From the NCBI RefSeq assembly GCF_009557055.1, contig NZ_CP045649.1:1339501-1403500 (forward strand): 64,000 bases of DNA. Reading direction: 5' to 3'. The notes beneath the pieces were generated by a model. It was not told where the DNA came from. It ran no database searches and saw only the letters and a program-made list of their open reading frames with translations. This document shows, in pieces, positions 7,819 to 16,796 of the stretch (positions are counted from its first letter, which is position 1; each line of letters begins with the position of its first letter). The DNA comes from Nocardioides sp. dk884. GTDB lineage: Bacteria > Actinomycetota > Actinomycetes > Propionibacteriales > Nocardioidaceae. Position numbers and translations under genes: made by a program.

Positions 7819-8435
7819 GCGGCGGCCGGGGTACGACGCGCGCGGACGGGCGAGCGGCGGGGCAGCAGGTCGGGGAAGGCACGGTGCACAGCGGTGGCGA
7901 CCAGCGCCATGCAGGCGTTCTTGACGACGTCGCCGATCCAGAACACCTTGTCGACGTCCCAGGCCTGCGCCCAGGTCATGTCGGCGCGCCAGACCAGCCC
8001 GGCCATCCCGAGGGTGTGGATGCACAGCGCGCTGCTGAGCAGGCCGCCCAGGAAGACCAGCGGTACGCCGGCCCGGCTCGCGCGGCGCGGCAGCAGCCGG
8101 CTGACCAGCAGCCCGCACATCCCCGCGGCGAGCGGGAAGCCGACCAGGTAGCCCGCGGTCGGCCCCTGCAGCACCGCCAGTCCCGCAGCGCCTCCGGAGA
8201 AGACCGGCATCCCGGCGGCACCGACGGCGAGGTAGAGGCAGACGGCGAGGAACCCGCGCCATGGCCCGAGCAGGGCGCCGGCGAGCAGCACCGCGAAGGT
8301 CTGCAGGGTGATCGGGACCAGCCCGGCGCCGACCTTGAGCGCCGGCAGCAGCGCGCACACGGCGATCAGCGCGGCGAAGGCCGCCACCAGCGCCAGGTCG
8401 GCGGGGGTGAGGCGGCGGGCAGCGGTGGTGCTCAT
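7815..8435 (-). CDS. bioY: Biotin transporter substrate-binding component BioY
   Basis: A 206-aa S component that binds biotin within the membrane. Six hydrophobic segments are seen, and the family motif GPTAGYLVGFP occurs in the middle (about residue 97). It is the first gene of the operon, followed with 4-nt overlaps by the ATPase and T component. Upstream are two tandem palindromes of the BioQ type and a divergent TetR gene, so transcription is probably shut off when biotin is plentiful. No bioA, bioB or bioD gene is in the window. Confidence 0.9.
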   Translation of the reverse strand: MSTTAARRLTPADLALVAAFAALIAVCALLPALKVGAGLVPITLQTFAVLLAGALLGPWRGFLAVCLYLAVGAAGMPVFSGGAAGLAVLQGPTAGYLVGFPLAAGMCGLLVSRLLPRRASRAGVPLVFLGGLLSSALCIHTLGMAGLVWRADMTWAQAWDVDKVFWIGDVVKNACMALVATAVHRAFPDLLPRRSPVRARRTPAAA

Positions 8436-8459
8436 GGGACCTCTTCCGGCAAGCGGACC

Positions 8460-8472
8460 TGAACGGTGGTCA
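8460..8472. promoter_or_regulatory. BioQ-type operator, site 1
   Basis: TGAACGGTGGTCA reads TGAAC-N3-GKTCA. It lies within a longer interrupted palindrome CCTGA...TCAGG (8458-8474), 25 bp upstream of the bioY start. The corynebacterial BioQ motif is of the form TGAAC-N3-GTTAC. Confidence 0.6.
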
Positions 8473-8474
8473 GG

Positions 8475-8487
8475 TGAACGGCGTTCA
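8475..8487. promoter_or_regulatory. BioQ-type operator, site 2
   Basis: TGAACGGCGTTCA is a palindrome of the form TGAAC-N3-GTTCA. It is centred 15 bp from site 1, about one and a half helical turns. Both sites lie in the divergent gap between bioY and the TetR gene. Confidence 0.65.
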
Positions 8488-8558
8488 GGTTAGGCTCCTC
8501 GGAGCGCGGGGTCAACGACGGTCCCGTCATCCTCGTGCCGAGCAGGGAGGACGTGCGG

Positions 8559-9125
8559 ATGCGCAACCACCGCCAGGACGTGATCGACCGGGCGTTCGAC
8601 GTGCTGGACCGCTACGGCCTGGCCGACCTGACGATGCGGCGCCTCGGCGCTGAGCTGGGGGTGCGCCCGAGCGCGCTCTACCACCACTTCGCCGACAAGC
8701 AGTCGCTGCTCGCCGCGGTCGCCGACGAGCTGCTCGCCCGCGGTGCCCGCCCGGTCGCGGCGGGTGAGTGGGACGCGCGGGTGACCTCGATCTGCGCCGG
8801 GCTGCGCGAGGCGCTGCTGGCCTACCGCGACGGCGCCGAGCTGGTGGCGACCGTGCGGGCGTTCGGCCTGGGGGCCACCGGTCCGTACGACGCCCTGCGC
8901 GACTCGCTGGCGCAGGCCGGGCTGGACCCGGCGCTGGCGGCGACGGCGGCGGACACGCTGCTGCACTTCGTGCTCGGGCACACCCTCGATGAGCAGACCC
9001 ACCTCCAGGCGGGCAGCGCCGGCGCGATCGCCGACGACCCGCGCCCGGCCTCGGACTTCGCGCTGGGACTGGCGATCGTGGTGGACGGGATCGGCGTGCG
9101 CGTGCGCGAGGCCGCGCGACGCTAG
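8559..9125 (+). CDS. bioQ: TetR family regulator, probable biotin regulator BioQ
   Basis: A 188-aa TetR-family protein with an N-terminal helix-turn-helix (LTMRRLGAELGVRPSALYHHF, split over about residues 26-46) and a helical C-terminal domain of the TetR_C class. It is divergent from bioYMN and shares the gap with two TGAAC-N3-GTTCA-type sites, which is the arrangement expected of actinobacterial BioQ. BioQ is known to act through the biotin protein ligase/biotin status rather than by binding biotin itself. Start at ATG 8559 is chosen because AGGGAGG (8544-8550) sits 8 nt before it. The BioQ name is inferred from context and site, not from sequence identity. Confidence 0.65.
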   Translation: MRNHRQDVIDRAFDVLDRYGLADLTMRRLGAELGVRPSALYHHFADKQSLLAAVADELLARGARPVAAGEWDARVTSICAGLREALLAYRDGAELVATVRAFGLGATGPYDALRDSLAQAGLDPALAATAADTLLHFVLGHTLDEQTHLQAGSAGAIADDPRPASDFALGLAIVVDGIGVRVREAARR

Positions 9126-9129
9126 GTCA

Positions 9130-9729
9130 TCACAGCTGGGCCCGGCCGCCGAGCTGCCACGAGGCGAGCGTGCGGCAGCGGTGCTGCTCGTACCACGCCA
9201 GGTCGACCCGCTCCGCGCGACAGGCGAGCGGCAGGGGCCGGTCGAGGAACGTGTCGAGCAGGGCGCGGGTGCTCTCCTCGGTCACCCTCTCCGCCGGGTC
9301 GCCGCGCTCGTCGGTGCGCAGGTCGAGGGTGAGGTGCGGCTGCAGGTCCGCGAGGCGGCCGAACCTGCCGGCGTACGGCGGGAACTGCGGGAACGCCTCG
9401 ACCAGTCGCGCGGTCAGCGCCCGGAACCCGTCGTCGGGCTCCGGGACGAGGTGGATGATCCCGTCGGGGAAGGTCGCGATCCGGGTCAGCCGGTAGTCGA
9501 ACGGCGCGACAGCGGCGACCGCCTCGGCGACCAGGGCGGCCGTCTCCGGGTCCACGCCCTCACCGTCCCCGGGCAGCGGCCCGAGCACGGTAACGTGGGC
9601 GTGCACGTGGTCGGCGTCGGGGGAGAGGTACGCCGGGTCGTGGTGGCGGGTCCGCGCCCGCACGAACCCCTCCAGTGCCGGCACCGGCACCTGCAGCACC
9701 GCGTGCCCCGGCCACCGTTCCTCTCCCAC
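9130..9729 (-). CDS. 2'-5' RNA ligase / LigT-like 2H phosphoesterase
   Basis: A protein of about 199 aa with the two HxTx motifs of the 2H phosphoesterase superfamily, HVTV in the first third and HLTL in the second half. Members open or hydrolyse cyclic phosphate in RNA or nucleotides, and many are annotated as RNA ligases without proof. A longer reading from 9879 exists, but a GTG near 9729 with GAGAGG upstream gives an N-terminus that fits the family; GTG 9738 is an alternative. It faces the BioQ-like gene with only 4 bp between the two stops. Confidence 0.75.
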   Translation of the reverse strand: MGEERWPGHAVLQVPVPALEGFVRARTRHHDPAYLSPDADHVHAHVTVLGPLPGDGEGVDPETAALVAEAVAAVAPFDYRLTRIATFPDGIIHLVPEPDDGFRALTARLVEAFPQFPPYAGRFGRLADLQPHLTLDLRTDERGDPAERVTEESTRALLDTFLDRPLPLACRAERVDLAWYEQHRCRTLASWQLGGRAQL

Positions 9730-9756
9730 ACCCGCCACCCTCTCAGCCCCCTCGGC

Positions 9757-9777
9757 GAGTCGGCGCCAACGGTGCGG
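9757..9777. repeat. Copy of the dispersed GAGTCGGCGCCAA motif
   Basis: This 21-base stretch starts GAGTCGGCGCCAA and matches 3225-3245 (opposite strand) at 18 of 21 positions. It lies just upstream of the preferred start of the 2H phosphoesterase gene. Confidence 0.45.
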
Positions 9778-9905
9778 TCTAGGCCGCGCCACGCTCCGGC
9801 GGGTGGCTCCCGAATCGCCGGCCTGTGGCGTCATAGTCTCCGGCGAGACGGCTCGCTCTCGACACAAGGGATCGACCACCCGATGGCCGAGAGGGGCTGC
9901 ACCTC

Positions 9906-10991
9906 GTGCGGGCAGTACTGCTGGGCAGCGCCCTCGCGGTGCTCCTCTCGCTGCTCGGGACCCGAGTCGCGATCGGGTGGTTCACCCGGCGCGGCTTCGG
10001 TCAGCCGATCCGGGCCGACGGGCCGACGACGCACCACCTCAAGCGCGGTACGCCGACCATGGGCGGCGTCGTCATCCTGCTGGCGGCCACCGCGGCGTAC
10101 CTGACGGTGACCCTCGCGACCCGCGGGTCGCCCAGCGCGAGCGCCTGGCTGCTGATGCTGCTGTTCCTCGGGTGCGGGGCGGTCGGCTTCCTCGACGACT
10201 TCATCAAGGTCCGTACCCAGCACAACCAGGGCCTGAGCAGCCGGGCGAAGATGGCCGGGCAGACGCTCGTCGCGGTCGTCTTCGGGATCCTGGCCACGCA
10301 GCTCTTCGCCGACGAGCGCGGCGTGAACCCGGCGTCGCAGTACATCTCCACCACCCACGACGTGGGGATCAAGCTGCCCCTGGTCGTGGCGCTGGTGTGG
10401 ATCTGGTTCATCGTCACCGCGAGCTCCAACGGTGCCAACCTCACCGATGGCGCGGACGGGTTGCTCGCCGGTGCCTCGGCGTTGATCCTCGGCGCCTACG
10501 CGGTCGTGAACATCTGGCAGAACAACCAGCTGTGCGGCTCCACACGGCCCACCGTGGTGGAGGCGAGCTGCTATGAGGTGCGCGATCCGCTCGACCTCGC
10601 GGTCTTCGCGGCCGCCATCGCGGCGGCCTGCGTCGGCTTCCTGTGGTGGAACGCCAAGCCCGCGAAGATCATGATGGGCGACGTCGGCTCCCTCGCGATC
10701 GGCGGTGCCCTGGCCGGGCTGGCGATCATGTCCCGCACCGAGATCCTGATGGTCCTCATCGCCGGGCTGTTCGTGTTCGAGACGGCGTGCGTGCTCCTGC
10801 AGATGGGCTACTTCAAGCTGACCCGGCGGCTCACGGGCACGGGACGGCGGATCTTCCGCATCGCTCCCATCCACCATCACTTCGAGCATCTGGGATGGGA
10901 CGAGGTCACCGTCGTGATCCGCTTCTGGATCATCGCGGCGATCTTCGTAGCGTCCGGCCTGGGGATCTTCTACGCCTCGTGGCTGGCCTAA
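9906..10991 (+). CDS. mraY: Phospho-N-acetylmuramoyl-pentapeptide transferase (MraY), outside a dcw cluster
   Basis: A 361-aa polytopic enzyme that moves phospho-MurNAc-pentapeptide to undecaprenyl phosphate to give lipid I. All hallmark motifs are present: HLKRGTPTMGG (44-54), the Mg-binding FLDDFIK (95-101), NLTDGADGLL (178-187), MGDVGSLAIGG and the HHH motif PIHHHFE. About ten membrane helices are evident. Length and motifs indicate a working enzyme. The start is GTG 9906 with GAGAGGGG about 10 nt upstream. In most Actinobacteria mraY sits between murF and murD; here neighbours are unrelated, so this is either a relocated gene or a second copy. Confidence 0.9.
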   Translation: MRAVLLGSALAVLLSLLGTRVAIGWFTRRGFGQPIRADGPTTHHLKRGTPTMGGVVILLAATAAYLTVTLATRGSPSASAWLLMLLFLGCGAVGFLDDFIKVRTQHNQGLSSRAKMAGQTLVAVVFGILATQLFADERGVNPASQYISTTHDVGIKLPLVVALVWIWFIVTASSNGANLTDGADGLLAGASALILGAYAVVNIWQNNQLCGSTRPTVVEASCYEVRDPLDLAVFAAAIAAACVGFLWWNAKPAKIMMGDVGSLAIGGALAGLAIMSRTEILMVLIAGLFVFETACVLLQMGYFKLTRRLTGTGRRIFRIAPIHHHFEHLGWDEVTVVIRFWIIAAIFVASGLGIFYASWLA

Positions 10992-11012
10992 CCCTGCTGG
11001 CCTGAGCCCGCG

Positions 11013-11888
11013 TCACAGCGCGGCGGGGACCGCCAGCAGCCGCTCGCACTCCGCGAGCAGGGCGGCACGCAACGCGGCGCCGCGCTCGGCGAAGGCGCGC
11101 TGGTGCGCGACGTACTCGGCCTTGCCCTCGGGGGTCTCGATGCGCACGGGGGTGAACGGCGAGCCGTCGTGGTCGCTGAGCCCGGTGAGGTCGTACGGCG
11201 CGGCGCGCATGTCCAGCACCCGGATGTCGCGGGCGAGCTCGAAGCAGTCCGCGACCAGGTCGGAGCTGATCATCGGGGTGAGCCGGAAGGCGTGCTTGTA
11301 GAGATCCATCCCGGCGTGCAGGCAGCCCGGCTGCTCGAAGTCGACCCGGTCGCGGCTGGTCGGGGCGAGCGCGTTGAGCGGGCGCGCCGGCTCGGTGAAG
11401 AACCGGAACGCGTCGAAGTGGCTGCACGCGATCTTGTGCGACTCCACGACCTCGTCGGTGCCCGCGGCGCCGAGGCGCAGCGGCCAGGCGTTGTGCCGGG
11501 TCTGCTCCTGGGTCTGGCGGTAGACCATCGCCCACTCGTGCAGCCCGAAGCAGCCGAAGCTCGCCGGCCGCGCCGCCGTCGCGCCCAGCAGCGCGCGCAG
11601 CGACTCCAGCAGCGGGCGCTGGGCGGCCACGTGCGCGTCGGTGACCGCTCCGTCGGCGTACCCCTTCAGGCCGTCGTACTCCGGAGCGTCCGCGAGGCGT
11701 ACGCCGTACCCCGGGTGCCAGCGGCGCAGCTGCGCCGGGCGGTGGGAGTAGTAGGTGAAGAGGAAGTCGTGGACGGGGTGCTTGACCGCCTTCTCGCGAC
11801 GGGCGAGGTGGGGTGCGAGGAACGCGTCGACCCGCGCCGCGTGCGCCGCGGCGCGCGTCTGCCACTCCAAGCGGGCCAATGTCGTCAC
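11013..11888 (-). CDS. Conserved actinobacterial protein of the '3-methyladenine DNA glycosylase' annotation family
   Basis: A 291-aa soluble protein. The segments KHPVHDFLFTYYSHRPAQLRRWHPG and HEWAMVYR recall a conserved actinobacterial family often labelled 3-methyladenine DNA glycosylase. I see no helix-hairpin-helix/GPD motif and no AAG-type motif, so the enzymatic label is unproven. Conserved His, Tyr and Glu residues are spread along the chain (for example HKIACSHFDAFRFF and QPGCLHAGMDLYKH), which looks like an enzyme rather than a structural protein. It is monocistronic and divergent from the carboxypeptidase gene. Confidence 0.5.
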   Translation of the reverse strand: MTTLARLEWQTRAAAHAARVDAFLAPHLARREKAVKHPVHDFLFTYYSHRPAQLRRWHPGYGVRLADAPEYDGLKGYADGAVTDAHVAAQRPLLESLRALLGATAARPASFGCFGLHEWAMVYRQTQEQTRHNAWPLRLGAAGTDEVVESHKIACSHFDAFRFFTEPARPLNALAPTSRDRVDFEQPGCLHAGMDLYKHAFRLTPMISSDLVADCFELARDIRVLDMRAAPYDLTGLSDHDGSPFTPVRIETPEGKAEYVAHQRAFAERGAALRAALLAECERLLAVPAAL

Positions 11889-11988
11889 GGGTCGAGGTTA
11901 GGCGCTGTCCCTCCCGGGTTCGTCGAGCCCCTGAGGCGCTCTCCGCGCCGGCCGTGCGCGGGCCGACGAAGCTACCCGCCCGTATTCG

Positions 11989-12017
11989 TTGACGGGGGCA
12001 AGGGGCCGCCATAGCTT
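11989..12017 (+). promoter_or_regulatory. Sigma70-type promoter of the carboxypeptidase gene
   Basis: TTGACG (11989-11994), a 17-bp spacer and TAGCTT (12012-12017). This is one of the best -35/-10 pairs in the window. The start site would be near 12024, leaving an untranslated leader of about 84 nt. Confidence 0.65.
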
Positions 12018-12107
12018 GCGATGGAAAGTAAAGAGCACATCCCATGTGGTCCGGCCGCGCGCTCGCGTGGCGCGTCCCGTCGAGCCACTCGGACAAAAGG
12101 ACCCCCC

Positions 12108-13385
12108 ATGCATCGAGTTTCTCGGGCCAGATGCGCTGGGCGTGCCATGTGGGCGACGCTTGTCGCCGGCACCCTCACCGTGACCCTTCTCGCCGGCACC
12201 GGATCGGCTGCCGAGGTGCAGTCCGCAGCCAAGCGGGACCGACCCGGCTGCCAGACCACCGACGACCCGCCCACCAACCGGTGGACCTTCCACAACGAGC
12301 TGGGGCGCGAGCTGAGCGCCATCCGGCGCAAGAGCCTCGGCCGCGTCCAGGTCAAGAAGTACGGCGAGACCGTCAACGGCACCGCGATGTGGTCGGCGCG
12401 GGTCGGCTTCGGCGACCAGGTGCTGATGGTCCAAAGTGCCATCCACGGCAACGAGCGCACCGGCACGGAGGCGCTGCTGAACATCCTGCGTGAGCTCGGC
12501 ACCAAGAACAACCGCGCCACCAAGCAGATCCTGCGCAACATCACGCTGGTCGCGCTCCCGATGGTCAACCCCGACGGCGGCGAGCTCAACCGTCGTCAGA
12601 ACGTGATCACCTGGGACCAGGTCGTCGACCAGTTCCCGCAGCTCGAGGGCGCTCCTCCGGCCTGGTACTTCTCCACCCGGCTGACCCCCACCGGTTTCGA
12701 CCTCAACCGCGACTTCCACCCGCAGCTGGACTACCAGCCGCGCCCGCAGGACCTTCCCGGTGAGCAGGTGGGTGCCGGCTTCTACCTCTCACCGGAGTCC
12801 CAGGCCATCCGTGACACCTACCTCAGCCTGCGCGAGGAGTTCGACACCCCGCCGGTCGTCGTCGACCTGCACCACGCCGGTCCGTGCGGCCGTCTGGTGG
12901 GTGGTCCGCAGGACGGCAAGCTGGTCTCGGTCGAGCTCGACTACCCGCCGCTCGGCCCGAACGACGGCGAGGCCTACGAGGCCGAGTGGCCGCTCCTGGA
13001 CCAGGAGATGTCGCGCCGGTACGCACTGGCAGCCGCCAACGGCATGCAGGACGCCGTCGTCAACGACCAGTCGCCGCTGGCCGCCGTTGGCCGCTACGTG
13101 CACTTCGAAGAGCGTGAGTACGCCGGCCAGGGCCGCTCCGCGTTCGCGCTCAACGGCTCTCCCACCGTCCTCTTCGAGGTGCGCGGCCAGGCCGACGACT
13201 TCGGCCAGAAGGGCATGAAGATCTTCATCCAGGCGGTGGAGAACGGCCTGGGCGGCATCATGGACGCGATGGCCACCGACGAGATCGAGGAGCTCGACGG
13301 CAACGACTTCTTCGACCTCGGCCACACCGGCTGGGAGACAGAAGCCGACCGCGAGGCCCGCGAGAGGTGGCTCAGCCCGAACTGA
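12108..13385 (+). CDS. Secreted zinc carboxypeptidase (peptidase family M14)
   Basis: A 425-aa protein with a Sec signal peptide (basic start MHRVSRAR, hydrophobic core, GTGSAAEVQ near the cleavage site). The M14 fold is shown by the zinc ligands in HGNERTGTE (HxxE) and the later His in DLHHAGPCG, by the substrate-binding segment FDLNRDFHP, and by a candidate catalytic Glu in VLFEVRGQ. It probably trims C-terminal residues from extracellular peptides. ATG 12108 is chosen over an earlier in-frame start because AAAAGG precedes it and the signal peptide then starts correctly. It is followed by a strong hairpin. Confidence 0.85.
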   Translation: MHRVSRARCAGRAMWATLVAGTLTVTLLAGTGSAAEVQSAAKRDRPGCQTTDDPPTNRWTFHNELGRELSAIRRKSLGRVQVKKYGETVNGTAMWSARVGFGDQVLMVQSAIHGNERTGTEALLNILRELGTKNNRATKQILRNITLVALPMVNPDGGELNRRQNVITWDQVVDQFPQLEGAPPAWYFSTRLTPTGFDLNRDFHPQLDYQPRPQDLPGEQVGAGFYLSPESQAIRDTYLSLREEFDTPPVVVDLHHAGPCGRLVGGPQDGKLVSVELDYPPLGPNDGEAYEAEWPLLDQEMSRRYALAAANGMQDAVVNDQSPLAAVGRYVHFEEREYAGQGRSAFALNGSPTVLFEVRGQADDFGQKGMKIFIQAVENGLGGIMDAMATDEIEELDGNDFFDLGHTGWETEADREARERWLSPN

Positions 13386-13404
13386 TCCCGGACGGATCTG
13401 GCGC

Positions 13405-13440
13405 GCGGCGGCGGGTCGTCGAAGGACGGCCCGCCGCCGC
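13405..13440 (+). terminator. Hairpin terminator after the carboxypeptidase gene
   Basis: A 16-bp stem with one G-U wobble (arms 13405-13420 and 13425-13440) closes a GAAG loop. There is no U-tract, as is usual in high-GC Actinobacteria. Confidence 0.65.
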
Positions 13441-13492
13441 GACCACGCGCGCACGCCTCACGACCCACCAGGCCAGATCTCGCCAGGCTCGA

Positions 13493-13498
13493 TAGGGT
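13493..13498 (+). promoter_or_regulatory. -10 hexamer of a probable leaderless promoter (FAH gene)
   Basis: TAGGGT ends 6 nt before the GTG at 13505. There is no ribosome site, so transcription probably begins at the start codon. Confidence 0.5.
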
Positions 13499-13504
13499 CA
13501 GGGG

Positions 13505-14314
13505 GTGCGCATCGCAAGGTTCACCACTGGTGAGGACCCGCTCTACGGAGTGGTGTCAGGAGAGCTCGACGACTTCGGGCAGCCCGACGAGGACAGCGTG
13601 GTGGTGGCCCTCGCGGGCGACCCCCTGTACGTCGGGCTCAAGCCGCTGGAGAGGGAGTACCGCCTCGCCGACGTGCGGCTGCTGGCGCCGGTGCTCCCGC
13701 GCAGCAAGGTGATCGGCATCGGGCGCAACTACGCCGCCCACGCCGCGGAGCTCGGCAACGAGCTGCCGAGCGAGCCGCTGATGTTCCTCAAGCCCAACAC
13801 CAGCGTGATCGGGCCGGGGGACGCCATCCAGCGCCCCGCCCAGTGCGAGGACCTGCACTACGAGGGCGAGCTCGCCGTGGTCATCGGCCGGATCTGTCGC
13901 GACGTGCCGGTCGAGAAGGCCACCGACGTCATCCACGGCTACACGATCGCCAACGACGTCACCGCGCGCGACCTGCAGCGCCGCGACGGGCACTTCACCC
14001 GCGCGAAGGGCTTCGACACCTTCTGCCCGCTCGGGCCGTGGATCGAGACCGACCTCGACCCGGCCGACTTCGCGGCCGGTCGCACGGTGCAGACCTTCCT
14101 CAACGGGGACCTGGTGCAGGACGGCTCGACCGCCGACATGGTCTTCGACATCCCCACGCTGGTGGCGCACGTCTCCAGCATCATGACGCTGCTCCCCGGC
14201 GACGTCATCCTCACCGGCACCCCGGAGGGTGTCGGTCCCATGGAGCCCGGCGACGAGATCGAGATCTCGATCGCCGGACTCGGCTCTCTCACGAACAAGG
14301 TGGCACAGCGTTGA
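13505..14314 (+). CDS. Fumarylacetoacetate hydrolase family protein
   Basis: A 269-aa enzyme of the FAH superfamily, which cleaves or decarboxylates 2-oxo acids with a divalent metal. The metal and substrate motifs are visible: [38 protein letters not shown] (metal Glu residues), NDVTARDLQ and [12 protein letters not shown]. Such proteins are often acylpyruvases or oxaloacetate decarboxylases, and the true substrate cannot be read from sequence. The next gene, gltX, starts inside its stop codon (TTGA overlap). The same pair is conserved in mycobacteria. Confidence 0.85.
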   Translation: MRIARFTTGEDPLYGVVSGELDDFGQPDEDSVVVALAGDPLYVGLKPLEREYRLADVRLLAPVLPRSKVIGIGRNYAAHAAELGNELPSEPLMFLKPNTSVIGPGDAIQRPAQCEDLHYEGELAVVIGRICRDVPVEKATDVIHGYTIANDVTARDLQRRDGHFTRAKGFDTFCPLGPWIETDLDPADFAAGRTVQTFLNGDLVQDGSTADMVFDIPTLVAHVSSIMTLLPGDVILTGTPEGVGPMEPGDEIEISIAGLGSLTNKVAQR

Positions 14315-15792
14315 GCACCCAGACCCCCGACCGCCCCGTCCGCGTGCGGATGGCGCCGTCCCCCACCGGCAGCCCGCACGTCGGCCTCGCCCGCACCGCG
14401 CTCTACAACTGGGCCTTCGCCCGGCACCACGGCGGCACCTTCGTCTTCCGCATCGAGGACACCGACAAGGAGCGCAACACCGAGGAGTCCTACGAGGCGC
14501 TCATCGAGGTCATGCGCTGGCTGGGCCTGGACTGGGACGAGGGCGTCGTCGTCGGCGGCCCGCACGGTCCCTACCGCCAGTCCGAGCGCACCGACATCTA
14601 CGCCGACGTGCTGGCCAAGCTGCGCGGCTCCTCGCGCACCTACGACTGCTTCTGCACCACCGAGGAGGTCACCGCGCGCCGCAAGGAGTCCGGCTCCAAG
14701 GTGCTGGGGTACGACGGCTTCTGCCGCGAGCTCTCCGCCGAGCAGCGCGCGGCGTTCGAGGCCGAGGGCCGCCAGAGCGTCGTGCGGTTCCGGATGCCCG
14801 ACGGCGAGATCAGCTTCACCGACCTGGTGCGCGGCGAGGTCTCCTTCCAGACCGAGTTCGTCCCCGACTTCGCGCTGGCCCGCGCGAACGGCGACCCGCT
14901 CTACACGCTGACCGCACCGGTCGACGACGCGACGATGGAGATCACCCACGTGCTGCGCGGGGAGGACCTGCTGTCCTCCACGCCGCGGCAGATCGCGCTC
15001 TTCGAGGCGCTCAAGGAGATCGGCGTCGCCACCGAGACGCCGGCCTTCGGCCACCTGCCCTACGTGATGGGCGAGGGCAACAAGAAGCTCTCCAAGCGCG
15101 ACCCCGAGGCCAACCTGCTCGGCTACCGCGACGCGGGCTTCCTGCCCGAGGGCCTGCTCAACTACCTCGCGCTGCTCGGCTGGTCGATCGCCGCCGACCG
15201 CGACATCTTCACCCTCGAGGAGATGGTCGAGGCCTTCGACATCGCCGACGTGAACCCCAACCCGGCGCGCTTCGACCTCAAGAAGGCCGACGCGATCAAC
15301 GCCGCGCACATGCGCCTGCTCCCGATCGAGGAGATCACCGACCGCGCGCTGCCGTTCCTCAAGGACGCCGGCGTGGTCTCCGACCCGGTCAGCGACGCCG
15401 ACGCCCAGCTGCTCGAGCTGGCGATGCCGCTGGTCGGCGAGCGGATCAACAAGCTCGCCGAGGCCCCGGCGATGCTCGGGTTCCTCTTCGTCGCCGAGGC
15501 GGACTTCGTGCGCGACGAGGCCGACGTCGCCAAGCTGCTCGACGAGTCCGGTCGCGCGGTCGTGCAGGCGTCGTACGACGCGCTCGCCGGGCTCGAGGAG
15601 TGGTCGACCGCCGCGATCCAGGAGGCCCTCCAGGCCACGCTGGTCGAGCGGATGGGCCTGAAGCCCCGCCACGCCTTCGGCCCCGTGCGCGTCGCGGTGA
15701 CCGGACGCCGGGTCTCCCCGCCGCTGTTCGAGTCCCTCGAGCTGCTCGGTCGCGAGCGCGGCCTGGGTCGTCTCCAGAGCGCGCTCGCCTGA
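14311..15792 (+). CDS. gltX: Glutamyl-tRNA synthetase
   Basis: A 493-aa class I synthetase that charges tRNA-Glu. The HIGH-type motif is [10 protein letters not shown] near residue 17 and the KMSKS-type motif is KKLSKRD near residue 255. The usual anticodon-binding domain follows. The start is TTG 14311, which overlaps the FAH stop by 4 nt (TTGA); a GTG at 14344 would give a shorter form. A tRNA-Glu gene lies 1.2 kb downstream. Most Actinobacteria use this enzyme also to mischarge tRNA-Gln for the GatCAB amidotransferase. Confidence 0.95.
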   Translation: MSTQTPDRPVRVRMAPSPTGSPHVGLARTALYNWAFARHHGGTFVFRIEDTDKERNTEESYEALIEVMRWLGLDWDEGVVVGGPHGPYRQSERTDIYADVLAKLRGSSRTYDCFCTTEEVTARRKESGSKVLGYDGFCRELSAEQRAAFEAEGRQSVVRFRMPDGEISFTDLVRGEVSFQTEFVPDFALARANGDPLYTLTAPVDDATMEITHVLRGEDLLSSTPRQIALFEALKEIGVATETPAFGHLPYVMGEGNKKLSKRDPEANLLGYRDAGFLPEGLLNYLALLGWSIAADRDIFTLEEMVEAFDIADVNPNPARFDLKKADAINAAHMRLLPIEEITDRALPFLKDAGVVSDPVSDADAQLLELAMPLVGERINKLAEAPAMLGFLFVAEADFVRDEADVAKLLDESGRAVVQASYDALAGLEEWSTAAIQEALQATLVERMGLKPRHAFGPVRVAVTGRRVSPPLFESLELLGRERGLGRLQSALA

Positions 15793-15802
15793 GGCGCCGA
15801 GG

Positions 15803-16741
15803 ATGAGCGAGCCGCTGGAGTATCACCGCCTCCAGCGGGCGACCCGCTGGGCATGGTGGCGTCCGCTCGCGGGCGTCCTCGTGCTCGGCGGGTTCTTCGT
15901 GGTGGTGGCGCCGGTCGTGGCGCTCCTGGCCTTCACCGTGGGTCTGGGACTCACCGGCGCCGACGTCGCGGACTCGGTCGACCGGATGCTCGACACCGAC
16001 GACCTGACGCCGTTGGCGCTGGGCTACCTCAACGCCTCCATCGCGCTGATGATCCCGGCCACCTGGCTGGTCGCCTGGGCCTTCCACCGCCAGCGCCCGG
16101 GATGGCTGGCCTCCGTGGCGCCCCGGATCCGCTGGCGGTGGCTGCTGCTCTGCCTCGGCCTGGCGCTCCTCGCGCTGGTGCTGACGCTCATGGTGGCCGC
16201 CGTACTGCCCGCGGCCGGTGATACCGGCGAGGTCAGCACCGAGGTCAACGACTGGACGACGACCACGCGCGACTTCGTGCTGATCGTGCTGCTGCTCACC
16301 CCGCTGCAGGCGGCGGGGGAGGAGTACGTCTTCCGCGGCTACCTGACCCAGGCCTTCGGCGGCCTGATCGCCTCGCGCTGGCTCGCCGTGGTCGGTCCGG
16401 CGCTGCTGTTCGCGCTCGCGCACGGTGCCCAGGACCCGCAGATCTTCGTGGACCGGTTCGCGTTCGGTCTGGTCGCCGGGGTGCTGGTGATCCTCACCGG
16501 CGGGCTGGAGGCCGGCATCGCGATGCACGTGCTCAACAACTTCTTCGCCTTCGGCCTGGCGCTCGCGTTCGGCGACATCACCGGCGTGCTCAACCCCACC
16601 GGCGGCAGCTGGTGGAGCCTCGCGACCACGCTGACCCAGTCGGTGTCGTTCCTGCTGCTGAGCGTCGGCGCCGCCCGTCTGCTCGGCCTGCGGACCGTCA
16701 CCGAGCCCCCCGTTTTGGCACCGTCGGACACCCGTGTGTAA
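15803..16741 (+). CDS. CPBP family intramembrane metalloprotease
   Basis: A 312-aa multi-spanning protein of the CAAX-protease/bacteriocin-processing (Abi) family. The catalytic motifs are EEYVFR (173-178), His207 in FALAHG and His242 in HVLNN. About eight hydrophobic segments are visible. It follows gltX by 10 bp, so it is probably co-transcribed. The promoter for the downstream tRNA lies inside its 3' end, and its stop codon overlaps that -10 element. The biological substrate is unknown. Confidence 0.82.
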   Translation: MSEPLEYHRLQRATRWAWWRPLAGVLVLGGFFVVVAPVVALLAFTVGLGLTGADVADSVDRMLDTDDLTPLALGYLNASIALMIPATWLVAWAFHRQRPGWLASVAPRIRWRWLLLCLGLALLALVLTLMVAAVLPAAGDTGEVSTEVNDWTTTTRDFVLIVLLLTPLQAAGEEYVFRGYLTQAFGGLIASRWLAVVGPALLFALAHGAQDPQIFVDRFAFGLVAGVLVILTGGLEAGIAMHVLNNFFAFGLALAFGDITGVLNPTGGSWWSLATTLTQSVSFLLLSVGAARLLGLRTVTEPPVLAPSDTRV

Positions 16742-16744
16742 TGT
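16715..16744 (+). promoter_or_regulatory. Promoter of the tRNA-Gln gene
   Basis: TTGGCA (16715-16720), an 18-bp spacer and TAATGT (16739-16744) lie just before the tRNA-Gln gene, partly within the protease gene. The expected start is near 16751, giving a 46-nt 5' leader. Confidence 0.6.
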
Positions 16745-16796
16745 TTCCGATCGTGCCCAGCCGCGCAGCGGAGGGACACAAACACTGGTAAGACAG

